64,000 bases of DNA from a virus. Positions 47,604 to 55,578 of the stretch are shown one piece after another (position 1 is the first letter of the stretch; every line of letters begins with the position of its first letter). The translations under genes and the position numbers were made by a program. Location of the stretch: IMG/VR virus record IMGVR_UViG_3300033981_002321, positions 1 through 64,000 of that record; one strand, written 5' to 3'. The notes beneath the pieces were generated by a model. That model was not told where the DNA came from. It searched no databases and was given only the letters and a program-made list of their open reading frames with translations.

Positions 47604-47832
47604 AGTTATTGCTGCAGTGTTCACAAGCTAAAAGTTTGTTGCGTGGCTGAGTCTCGCTGGGGGGTTCTTGGTTGCTTCCGTTTCCCCCATACCCTAAAGG
47701 ACAAAATTCGACACCCCTTGAGACTCATTCCGTTGGAAGGGATTTACGAACTGTAGTAATCACGTTTGCGTTGTGCTTTTTATGATGAGCACTGGGTTTC
47801 TTTGCTCGCCCACAGAAAAACGGTGGTAAAAT
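47604..47832 (+). other. intergenic region with promoter-like -10
   Basis: Contains TCACAAGCTAAA (47621-47632, one of four intergenic copies of TCACAAGCCAAA) and, at its end, TGGTAAAAT (an extended -10) about 15 bases before the next frame. No terminator and no gene are visible. Confidence 0.45.
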
Positions 47833-48324
47833 TTGCATAGTCCTGAGACAAGCTTTGGGACAAATGAGACACGACTTTCGAGGCTTTCTGTTGTGGGCAG
47901 AAAAGAATTTCAGGGGCTTTTACTTTCATCTGAAATCTCAAAAACAGAACTTACTATTGTCATGTATCTGCTGGATATGTGCAATGAATGGGGTTTTACT
48001 ACTGAATCGGCGAGTACGATTGCAGGGTTCTTTGGGGCTGACACTTCTAACACCTATGCAAGAATCAGGAAACTTAAAAAGCTTGAGGTGATAAAAGAGG
48101 TTGAATACAATGGGCGCAAAGGCTTAATGGTTAGTCCTATTTATTGCTACGCTGGTAGTTTGAAGCTGAGAAGATTCAGGTCCAGGCTTTGGTCAAGTGA
48201 AACACTTTACACAAAAGTATTCCCTAATTCTTTCTATGGCCCTCCCGTCTTAGATCGCAAAACACTTGTTTATCATTCAGCGGATAAAGTTGGGGCGAAG
48301 AAATATATTGTCGATAGAAGCTGA
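47833..48324 (+). CDS. winged-helix DNA-binding protein
   Basis: 163 codons from TTG 47833; because the -10 is so close, GTG 47893 (VGRKEFQGLLLSSEISKTEL) is a better start. TELTIVMYLLDMCNEWGFTT, ASTIAGFFGADTSNTYARIR and KLKKLEVIKEVEYNGRKGLM form a helix-turn-helix and wing like those of plasmid and phage replication initiators. It stands directly before the tandem-repeat block, which could hold its binding sites. Confidence 0.55.
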   Translation: MHSPETSFGTNETRLSRLSVVGRKEFQGLLLSSEISKTELTIVMYLLDMCNEWGFTTESASTIAGFFGADTSNTYARIRKLKKLEVIKEVEYNGRKGLMVSPIYCYAGSLKLRRFRSRLWSSETLYTKVFPNSFYGPPVLDRKTLVYHSADKVGAKKYIVDRS

Positions 48325-48593
48325 TTCATTCATTCATTCACATTCACTTTCTCGCCCCCCGACTTTGCAACTGAGCGCAGTCACCATTCACTTTCAACAT
48401 TCACATTCACATTCACTTTCTCGCCCCCAACTTTCTTTATTGGCCGCGGCCACCATTCACATTCATTTATTCACAGCTGCATTCATTCATTCACAGCCAT
48501 TCATTCATTCATTCATTCACAGTCACCATTCATAAGACATTCACAGTCACCATTCACCATTCACATTCACAGTCACCATTCACAGTCACAAAA
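48325..48593 (+). repeat. TTCA-type tandem repeat region
   Basis: Runs of CATTCA and CATTCAC on the plus strand, interrupted twice by CATTCACTTTCTCGCCCCC (48341-48359 and 48410-48428) and by short unique pieces. Practically free of G. Not coding in any convincing frame. Confidence 0.9.
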
Positions 48594-48806
48594 GACAGAC
48601 ACTAAGGGCAGACACTAAGGACAGACACAAAAGACAAAAGACAAAAGACAAAAGCCGAGAGACAAAAGACAAAAGCCGAGAGACAAAAGACAAAAGCCGA
48701 GAGACAAAAGACAAAAGCCGAGAGACAAAAGACAAAAGCCGAGAGGCGAGAGACAAAAGCCGAGAGGCGAGAGACAAAAGCCGAGAGGCGAGAGGCGAGA
48801 GCCGAG
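48594..48806 (+). repeat. 21-bp tandem repeats, purine-rich and T-free
   Basis: About eight to ten units of 21 bases. The first units are GACAAAAGACAAAAGCCGAG+A, the later ones GACAAAAGCCGAGAGGCGAG+A, both of period 21, trailing off into GAGGCGAG. The plus strand from about 48613 has essentially no T. Confidence 0.9.
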
Positions 48807-49000
48807 AGGCGAAAGGTTACAGCTAAAGGTTTGAGCAAGCTGGAGCAAGCTGGAGCAAGTTACAGGCGAAAGGTTACAGCTAAAGGTTTGAGCAAGCTGG
48901 AGCAAGCTGGAGCAAGTTACAGGCGAAAGGTTACAGCTAAAGGTTTGAGCAAGCTGGAGCAAGCTGGAGCAAGTTACAGGCGAAAGGTTACAGCTAAAGG
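48807..49000 (+). repeat. 57-bp tandem repeats
   Basis: Units start at 48807, 48864, 48921 and 48978 (the fourth partial), with identical sequence as far as I can compare. Each unit contains GGTTACAGCTAAAGG and three GAGCAAG steps (internal 10-12 base sub-repeat). 57 is a multiple of three and the block is open in frames on both strands (plus-strand unit LSKLEQAGASYRRKVTAKG), but no ribosome site or convincing gene goes with it. Confidence 0.9.
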
Positions 49001-49152
49001 TCAGGGTGAAACCTATAAAGTCTGCTGCAGCGGTTCGGATTAAGAACTTAATTCTCGCGATTCTCGCCGGTAGGCTAGGTGTGTCTGCCCGTTGGCACTC
49101 CAGCCAGAATCGACGCGGAAACCTTAAAAACCTGCCCGCTTGCCCCTATCGC

Positions 49153-49181
49153 TTGACGTGTGGCGCCGATGGTGCCATTAT
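49153..49181 (+). promoter_or_regulatory. rightward promoter with operator palindrome
   Basis: TTGACG, 17 bases, CATTAT, with GGCGCCGATGGTGCC (49162-49176) in the spacer. Downstream are perfect small hairpins CCGACCC-ATT-GGGTCGG and CCAGAC-N5-GTCTGG before the gene at 49338. Confidence 0.65.
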
Positions 49182-49337
49182 GGACAGTGAACCTAGACAA
49201 CTAGCTAGCCTCAGTCAGTCCGACCCATTGGGTCGGGTATAGCCGCGCGCGCGCTCCACTGCGCGTCGCGATTGGGCGGATCGGATCCGCCGCGCGACCC
49301 TTGCCAGACACCGAGTCTGGCTTTCTTTAGATCAACC

Positions 49338-50150
49338 ATGGCACGCGCCAACCGCACCAGCACCAGCACCAGCCAGCACCAGCCCGAGCACCAGCCCGAG
49401 CACCAGCACCAGGGCCCCCGCACCGGCCCCTTAGGTGGCGACTGCGTCACCATCCAGCCGCCCACCGAACCCAGCACCGAGCCCGCAACCGATCCCACCA
49501 CGGCAACCGCCCCGCCGTCTTTGCTGGAAATCCTCCGCCAACTAACACCACCGCCAGCCCCTAAAGGCCCCAAGGCCCCCAAGACGACAAAGGGAGCAGA
49601 GCCCGCCGGTTTTGGTGTCAGCCTCTCACCGCCAGCCCTTGCCGCACTCCAGCAACAGCAAAGCTACGCCAGCCGTTGGAGTGAACGCAGCTGGCGAACC
49701 TATCGGGCTTCCAACGCAGACAAGCTCCACCCCGACCAACGTTTCTGGGAAATGCCCGCATATCGCGCCCAAGGTGAGCCCGTGCCCTCCCTTGTCGCCC
49801 CCTCCCCTGCGATCCACAAACCCGAGCCCACGGATCGAGTCGAGCAGCACAAATGGCAAGCAACCATAGCCGCCAACCTATGGGGGATCAGTGCAGCCGC
49901 TTTGCTAATTCGCAAAGGTCGCCTCTCAATCGGTGATGCCCTGTTACTCATGAAGGCCAACGGCGCCCTATTCAAGGACCAGGGAGCAGCCCTCACCGCC
50001 TGTCAGAAGGCGATCCCCGGTTACAGGCTCCGGTGGGCAGACAATGGCGCACTGGAAATCGATCCAGAGCACAAACTCACCGAGAACGACCTTACGCAAG
50101 CCCTTGCGGACAGGGCGACAGCTGACATCAAGGCCGCTCAGGTTCAATAA
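49338..50150 (+). CDS. GC-rich low-complexity protein
   Basis: 270 residues from ATG 49338 (context TTTAGATCAACC). Residues 1-35 are STST and QHQPEHQPEHQHQ repeats, 35-110 Pro/Thr/Ala-rich. A folded part follows from about 115 (SYASRWSERSWRTYRASNAD) with helices at ATIAANLWGISAAALLIRKG. Codons are much richer in G and C than in the genes around it, suggesting recent acquisition. Placed between small and large terminase genes; function unknown. Confidence 0.55.
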   Translation: MARANRTSTSTSQHQPEHQPEHQHQGPRTGPLGGDCVTIQPPTEPSTEPATDPTTATAPPSLLEILRQLTPPPAPKGPKAPKTTKGAEPAGFGVSLSPPALAALQQQQSYASRWSERSWRTYRASNADKLHPDQRFWEMPAYRAQGEPVPSLVAPSPAIHKPEPTDRVEQHKWQATIAANLWGISAAALLIRKGRLSIGDALLLMKANGALFKDQGAALTACQKAIPGYRLRWADNGALEIDPEHKLTENDLTQALADRATADIKAAQVQ

Positions 50151-50170
50151 CAGCCAGCGCCTGGAACCAC

Positions 50171-50198
50171 GGCCCGGTAGTTAATCCTGCCGGGCTTT
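50171..50198 (+). terminator. intrinsic terminator
   Basis: GCCCGG (50172-50177) pairs with CCGGGC (50190-50195), 12-base loop, followed by TTTA. Ends the operon of the gene at 49338. Confidence 0.65.
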
Positions 50199-50667
50199 AT
50201 CCTTCATTCTTTAATTAAACCGACCCGGTAAGGGTTGCCCTTGCTAGGTAACTAGATGGGGTAACCCTGCCAAGTAGGGGCAGACGCCATCCCCCCACCC
50301 CTAAATTTTTTTTACCTATTCCAACCAGCTCTCTTCAACCTATTCCCTCTCGCTAATTTTTTTTACCTATTCTCACCAAGTCTCTTCCACCTATTTCTCT
50401 AGCTACATCAACTCTCATTTATCTCAACAACGCAATTACTTTATACCCCCATCACTCTGAAAAAAATCGATTTTCGCAACTTTTTCAAGCCCATGTCTCG
50501 AAATTTTTTTTAGTGTCTATTTCACACAGACACTTATACTTATATTGAATCTGTAAAGTTTTCAGCCCGGCTGTTCCCCCATTGCATCAATTTTCTCTCG
50601 CCCCCACTGGATTTCTTCTTAGGCTGAGCTATGCTGCTTCTCGCCCCCGCTGCATTTGCTCGGCTTC
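50199..50667 (+). other. AT-rich noncoding region with direct repeats
   Basis: About 470 bases without a gene. Two copies of a roughly 50-base unit (50304-50404) each start with a T8 tract and ACCTATTC and end with a second ACCTATT; ACCTATT occurs four times. A perfect hairpin AGTGTCT-N9-AGACACT lies near 50512-50534. T8, T9 and A6 tracts suggest bent DNA. Two TCTCGCCCCC copies (50596-50605 and 50639-50648) and a TATGCT -10-like element (50630) precede thyX. Confidence 0.6.
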
Positions 50668-51402
50668 ATGAAAACCGAAAAAATTGATCCGCTGTTCAGA
50701 GTTGCGCTAATTCGCAGAACTGAAGAGCCGCAGAGGTGCATTTACGCTGCGATGCACCAGGATTACTGTGAAGATTTTATTGCTGATCAAGAACTGCCCG
50801 AGGAGCGCAAGGCCGGGGCGATTGCAGTTAAAAGATTGCTGAGTGGCGATAGGGGGCATTTTGGTTGCACGGAGCATCCACAAATTACTTTGAATGTGGG
50901 GTGGTTTCCTCACTCTGCAATGCAGCAGGCGAGAACGCATCGGATTGGGGTTAGCTTTGACGTTCAGAGTGGGCGTTATACGGGGCAGAGGATTCTTGAT
51001 GCTGCAAGTGGCAAGCGAACTGTTGAAGAAGTATTTTACCTTCGCCCCCCTCAGAGATATAGAGACCGCGACGGGGCGGATTACGAATACACAGAGGAAG
51101 ATAGAAAGATTGATCTAGCTAGGTGTTATGACGCTGCATGTCACTACGCCCATCAAATCAGACAGGGCAAGGCTGAAGAGCAGGCCCGAGAGCTTATACC
51201 TTATGCAATTCGCCAGCATTTTGTGGTGAGCTTTAGCATGAGGGCGCTGATGCACTTTCTCGACCTCAGGGCTAAGCTTGACGCCCAGCAGGAGATACGC
51301 TGGCTCTGCGATCTGATGTGGCCTCACTTTGTTGATTGGGCGCCTGAGATTGCACAGTGGTACGAAGAGAAGCGCCTGCACAAAGCAAAACTAGCCCCTT
51401 AG
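50668..51402 (+). CDS. thyX: flavin-dependent thymidylate synthase ThyX
   Basis: 244 residues from ATG 50668. Makes dTMP from dUMP using methylene-tetrahydrofolate, FAD and NADPH. The signature at 89-104, RTHRIGVSFDVQSGRY, is the ThyX motif in the RTHR-x-G-V-SFDVQS-x-RYTG form that I associate from memory with cyanobacteria and cyanophages. RALMHFLDLRAKLDAQQEIR near the end supplies the second conserved RxLxHFxxLR motif and E/R residues of the active site. Length is normal. It would raise dTMP supply for phage DNA synthesis. Stands directly before the terminase gene. Confidence 0.92.
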   Translation: MKTEKIDPLFRVALIRRTEEPQRCIYAAMHQDYCEDFIADQELPEERKAGAIAVKRLLSGDRGHFGCTEHPQITLNVGWFPHSAMQQARTHRIGVSFDVQSGRYTGQRILDAASGKRTVEEVFYLRPPQRYRDRDGADYEYTEEDRKIDLARCYDAACHYAHQIRQGKAEEQARELIPYAIRQHFVVSFSMRALMHFLDLRAKLDAQQEIRWLCDLMWPHFVDWAPEIAQWYEEKRLHKAKLAP

Positions 51403-51421
51403 TCAACAGGCCAGCGACAAC

Positions 51422-52825
51422 ATGCCAGCAAAAGCCCGCAGCGCAAGATATGCAGACAGAGCAGCTCTGCAATCGCTCGGGCTTTTTCATGATACGTCGA
51501 TGCTCAAGGCATTAAAAAGAAAAAACAACAATGCTCTGAGCGTAGACGAGATCGAAGATCGAATTGTTGCAGATCTTCTCCCACATCAAAAAGATTTTGT
51601 TTGCAATTTCGATACAAGGTATATCCTTTACGTGGGTGGATTGGGTTCAGGAAAGTCTTATAGCAGTGTCGCCAAGGCAATACTTTTAGCTTTTAGGAGT
51701 CAGGGGCATACTCACATTTATCTTGAGCCCACCTACGTGATGTTGAACGACATCGCGATTCCGACGTGGAACTCATTTCTTCATAAATACGATATTCCTT
51801 TCACGCACCGAGTTTCCCCTCAGCCCAGCTACACCTTGCATCTGCCCGAGGGGGACACCACAATCCTTCTCCGCCCCCTCATGAACGTGGAGCGCCTGGT
51901 GGGCATCAACGCTGCCTCCCTGGTGATTGACGAGGCGGATACGGTCAAGCAGGAGGTCGCCGAGGCGGCCCTGGTCAAGTTGCAGGGGCGGGTTCGTGTA
52001 GGGAGTTGTCCGCAGATTTGCTTTGTGTCTACGCCGGAGGGGCGGAAGTTTATTTGGGGGTTCTTTGAGAAAAATAAAAGCGATGACAAACAGCTTTACA
52101 GAGCGGATACTAGAGACAATCCTTACCTTGATCAAAATTACGTCAAGGACTTGCTGGAGAAGTATCCTGCAAACTTGGTTGATGCCTATGTGAAGGGCGA
52201 GTTTGTTAATCTTGAGACGACGACCGTGTTTAGTGAGTTTGAGAGAGACAGGCACTTTACAAATATCTTTTGCCCCGAGGCCAACGAGCCAATCCTCATC
52301 GGGTGCGACTTCAACGTGGGCAAGGTTTCAAGTGTCTATGCCGTTATGCGCCCCCTGCCTTCTGGGGGCCAGGCTTTACACATATTTGACGAGAACATCT
52401 CTAGGGACACTTTCTCGCTCGCGGAGCATATCAAGCGGAAATACGCTGCTCACGTTGCAAGAAATATGGTGATGATCTATCCTGATAGCTCGGGGTCACA
52501 TGCTAGCACGTCGTCCACCATGAGTGATCACGACATTCTGAGAGAGACGGGGGCAAAAGTTATAGCTGAGCGCCGAAATCCCCCAATTGCGGAAACTGTG
52601 GGGCACGCAAATAATTGCTTTAACAAGGGGCAGATTTTTATCAACTGTTCCTCGTGCCATGAATCTGTAGAAATGCTTGAAAACTGGGGTTACGATAGTT
52701 CCCTGAAGCCAGCAAAGGGTGGAAAATTGGACTATTCTCACTTTGGCGACGCCTTAAGGTATCTCGTCTGGCAAACAATGCCAAGGCCTTCGATTGGGCT
52801 TGGGCGAGGGCAGCGTTGGAGATAG
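51422..52825 (+). CDS. terL: terminase large subunit
   Basis: 467 residues from ATG 51422 (ATG 51500, MLKALKRKNN, is a possible later start). Packaging ATPase: GGLGSGKS (72-79) is the Walker A, LVIDEAD (167-173) the Walker B, followed by FVSTPEGRKF as the coupling motif. Nuclease half: IGCDFNVGK with D296, MIYPDSSGSH (351-360) and HFGDALRYL with D443 give the RNase H-fold acidic triad. Drives DNA into the prohead through the portal and cuts the concatemer. Confidence 0.93.
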   Translation: MPAKARSARYADRAALQSLGLFHDTSMLKALKRKNNNALSVDEIEDRIVADLLPHQKDFVCNFDTRYILYVGGLGSGKSYSSVAKAILLAFRSQGHTHIYLEPTYVMLNDIAIPTWNSFLHKYDIPFTHRVSPQPSYTLHLPEGDTTILLRPLMNVERLVGINAASLVIDEADTVKQEVAEAALVKLQGRVRVGSCPQICFVSTPEGRKFIWGFFEKNKSDDKQLYRADTRDNPYLDQNYVKDLLEKYPANLVDAYVKGEFVNLETTTVFSEFERDRHFTNIFCPEANEPILIGCDFNVGKVSSVYAVMRPLPSGGQALHIFDENISRDTFSLAEHIKRKYAAHVARNMVMIYPDSSGSHASTSSTMSDHDILRETGAKVIAERRNPPIAETVGHANNCFNKGQIFINCSSCHESVEMLENWGYDSSLKPAKGGKLDYSHFGDALRYLVWQTMPRPSIGLGRGQRWR

Positions 52826-52919
52826 TTTACATTTTCCCGCCCCCCTTGATTTCCCCCTTGCGCCCCCAACTGCGAAGCTTTTTCTGCTGTTAGAGTGTGA
52901 ATAGTGCTGCGAAGAAACA

Positions 52920-54644
52920 GTGGTCATCGTTGGTAACTCTCTGATCCCAAATGCTGATGACGCCCTGGGGTTAAACCCGTTTGACCGGCGGCACCCAGAG
53001 CTGGAAGCGAATGTTGAGGGGGTTACGGGCGTTGCTGAATACTCGATCGAGCAGGCTCAGCAGCTGGAAAGGCTGTCTCCGATCAAGTTTTGCACCCTGC
53101 CCGAGTTCTTCCTGTACGAAGCGACTAGCGAATATATCCCCAAGGATCACCTTGAAGAGCCAGAGTCCTATGACGTTCGCAAAACTAGAGCACAGAGCAG
53201 CTTTGAGCCATTCTATTCGCATCTTCGCAACCTTACAATTGGTACAGCCCTTCGCAAAGGCGTTGTAATTCCTGAGGATGTTGATGGGTCGTGGGGCAAT
53301 TTTTTTGAAGATTGCGATCTTGAGGGGCATTCTTTAACTTCTTACACCAAAGAGCTTTTTACAGCAGCTGTTGATGCGGGTGTTGCGGGTATTTGGGTCG
53401 AATATCCGAAGCTTCCTACCGACCTGAGCGCGGAAGAGGAGAAAATTCTTAACCCTCGCCCCTATTTCGTCTTGATCAAGTGCGACCAAGTGCTTGAATG
53501 CAGGCACGATATTTTCAGTGCGGAGATCCTGGGGCAGTCACTTTTTGGTTCTTTTCCCACATATTTGCGTATTAAGGGGGAAATTCGCCGAAAAAGTGCT
53601 ACAAATGAGTTCTTTGAGGAGGTTTTGCCCGCTGTTTTCGTTTATGACATTGTAGAAATTGGGGAAGATGGCTTTTCCGAGGTAAATGACACGCTTCGCC
53701 CTGTTTCTCCTGGCCGCAGAGTTCGCTGCAGGACGTATGTAAAGCAAAATGTACCCGGAAATACCGATAGGTATCTTCAAGAGGGGGAGGAAAGGTATCT
53801 TTCTATCCCGTTTATCCCGTTTGTGCCTGTCCTTGGGGGTGAAAAAGAAGCATTTTTCCGTGCTCGCCCCCTTCTTCTTGATATTGCGCGGCTAAATCTG
53901 CATCACTGGGCAGTTTCCGCTGATCTTGCGGAGTCAATTCACCTTACAGCCTCGCCCCTTTTGACAATGACGGGCGTGCGTGCCGACGATGAAGTAAAAG
54001 CGGGGTCTGGGCGAACGCTTTCTTCTCAAAATTCCGATGCAAGATTTGGGATGATTAGTGCAAGTATGGAGGGGGCGGAAGTTACGCTTAAAAATCTCGA
54101 CAGAATCGAGAAATCAATGGAGCGATTGGCCGCAGTTGCAATGACAACGGGCAAAACGCAGGCCGAATCCGGTTTTGCGAAGCTTCTTGACCGTTCTCAA
54201 AGCGATTCTCAGCTTGCAGTTCTTGTTCAGTCGCTTGAAGACGCTCTGAATAGGGCGCTTATGTATGCTGCGGCTTACAGAAACTACTCTGCAGTTAAGA
54301 TCGCAATTAGCAAGAACTTCATTCCGGTTAAACTGCACTCGCAACAGGTAATGGCTTATAGCTCTCTGTTCAAGGATGGGGTGATAACCATTGAGCTGTT
54401 CATGCGTATGCTTGAAAGCGGGGAGCTTTTTGAGGGCATTCCTGGTTTCAGCGTGTCAGATATTATCGAAAAAATGGGACTCAAGGGGACTGAAACTATC
54501 AGGGAGCTGATGGGGGCTGGCGAGGGGACCCCTGCCGATGGGCGATCTTCTCGTCTCCGCGTTGAAGTAGACAACACGGCCCCAACGAGCGAGGGCGCCG
54601 ATAGAGAAGTCTTGGAGCCGGGGTTTGAACCAAGCGAAGCTTGA
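52920..54644 (+). CDS. portal protein (DUF4055 type)
   Basis: 574 residues from GTG 52920. The dodecameric ring at the head vertex through which DNA passes. KTRAQSSFEPFYSHLRNLTI, TKELFTAAVDAGVAGIWVEY, YVLIK-like YFVLIKCDQVLECRHD and LLLDIARLNLHHWAVSADLA follow the DUF4055 phage family. MAAVAMTTGKTQAESGFAK-like residues near 400 are in the usual alpha-helical region. Follows the terminase by 95 bases and comes before the scaffold and capsid genes, the normal order. Confidence 0.85.
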   Translation: MVIVGNSLIPNADDALGLNPFDRRHPELEANVEGVTGVAEYSIEQAQQLERLSPIKFCTLPEFFLYEATSEYIPKDHLEEPESYDVRKTRAQSSFEPFYSHLRNLTIGTALRKGVVIPEDVDGSWGNFFEDCDLEGHSLTSYTKELFTAAVDAGVAGIWVEYPKLPTDLSAEEEKILNPRPYFVLIKCDQVLECRHDIFSAEILGQSLFGSFPTYLRIKGEIRRKSATNEFFEEVLPAVFVYDIVEIGEDGFSEVNDTLRPVSPGRRVRCRTYVKQNVPGNTDRYLQEGEERYLSIPFIPFVPVLGGEKEAFFRARPLLLDIARLNLHHWAVSADLAESIHLTASPLLTMTGVRADDEVKAGSGRTLSSQNSDARFGMISASMEGAEVTLKNLDRIEKSMERLAAVAMTTGKTQAESGFAKLLDRSQSDSQLAVLVQSLEDALNRALMYAAAYRNYSAVKIAISKNFIPVKLHSQQVMAYSSLFKDGVITIELFMRMLESGELFEGIPGFSVSDIIEKMGLKGTETIRELMGAGEGTPADGRSSRLRVEVDNTAPTSEGADREVLEPGFEPSEA

Positions 54645-54675
54645 GCTATAGTTCTTTCACCGACAACAATTCCGT

Positions 54676-55578
54676 ATGGCTTTTGAGACTCTTGACGAAG
54701 CAAACAGTGCTTTCAAGTCCCTTGAGGATCGGCTTAACGCCCTGGAGACCGAAAACACGAAGCTGAAGGCCACGAAGGAAGGCCTGCAGGGCGATCTCAG
54801 GAAGCGCAAGCAGATTGCCACCTTCCTGAAAGTGGCTGGCATCGAGCTGACGCCTGACATGAGCGACGAAGAGATTGCCGAGAAGGTGTTGGCCCTCAAG
54901 GCTGCGAATGCCTCCGAGGAAGGCGAGGAAGGCGACGGTGGCGGCGCTGGCGGGGGGCAGCCCCAAGGTGGACAACAGCAGCCTAAGGGGCAGCAGCAGC
55001 CTCAGGGGCAGCAGGCCTACACCAACCCCTCTGACGCCGTGGATACGGTTGTGAAAGCGGAGATGGCCTCCCTGAAGCGGCGACTGGAAGAGCAGAACAA
55101 GCGGATCATCCAGGCCGAGCAAGAGCGTGATCGCGAGCGTGAAAGCCGCCGTGCAACGCTGCTTGAGCAGAAGGTAATGGATGAGCTGGCTCGTGTTGAT
55201 TGCAGGAAGCCGGGGCATCTGTTCAAGCTCAAGAAGGAGGACTTCCGTTTGCTTGAAGATGAGGAAACGGTTGTTTATGGACCCCAGGACGATCCGGTGT
55301 CTCTCAAAGATGCCGTGAGCAAGCTTCGCGAGGATGACGACTACTCGATTTACTTTAATGGCTCGGGAGCTACCGGCTCTGGCATGGCTCCGTCTCGTAC
55401 TCCTGCTTATACTTCTGCGAACAACCCGTTTGCTGTTGGATCAGTGAATGCAACTCTTGTCGCAGAAATGGTCAACGGAGGACACAAGGAGAAAGCTGCG
55501 CGACTTTTCCGTGAAGCTCGCGCTGCTGGCAAGCTTGATCCGACTCTGGCAAGGGCGATGGGCAGCATGTTTGGTTGA
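54676..55578 (+). CDS. probable scaffolding protein
   Basis: 300 residues. Coiled coil at about 5-55 (KSLEDRLNALETENTKLKAT), a Gly/Gln-rich low-complexity linker at about 88-113 (GGGQPQGGQQQ), a second charged helix at about 120-175, and a small C-terminal domain with RLFREARAAGKLDP. Position between portal and capsid genes and the coiled-coil content fit a scaffold; no protease domain is seen. Confidence 0.65.
   Translation: MAFETLDEANSAFKSLEDRLNALETENTKLKATKEGLQGDLRKRKQIATFLKVAGIELTPDMSDEEIAEKVLALKAANASEEGEEGDGGGAGGGQPQGGQQQPKGQQQPQGQQAYTNPSDAVDTVVKAEMASLKRRLEEQNKRIIQAEQERDRERESRRATLLEQKVMDELARVDCRKPGHLFKLKKEDFRLLEDEETVVYGPQDDPVSLKDAVSKLREDDDYSIYFNGSGATGSGMAPSRTPAYTSANNPFAVGSVNATLVAEMVNGGHKEKAARLFREARAAGKLDPTLARAMGSMFG

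Noticed and set aside
48586-48962. Minus-strand frames of Leu/Ser/Phe-rich repeats
   Set aside because: They arise from the 21-bp and 57-bp tandem repeats being multiples of three; no start signal or plausible protein.
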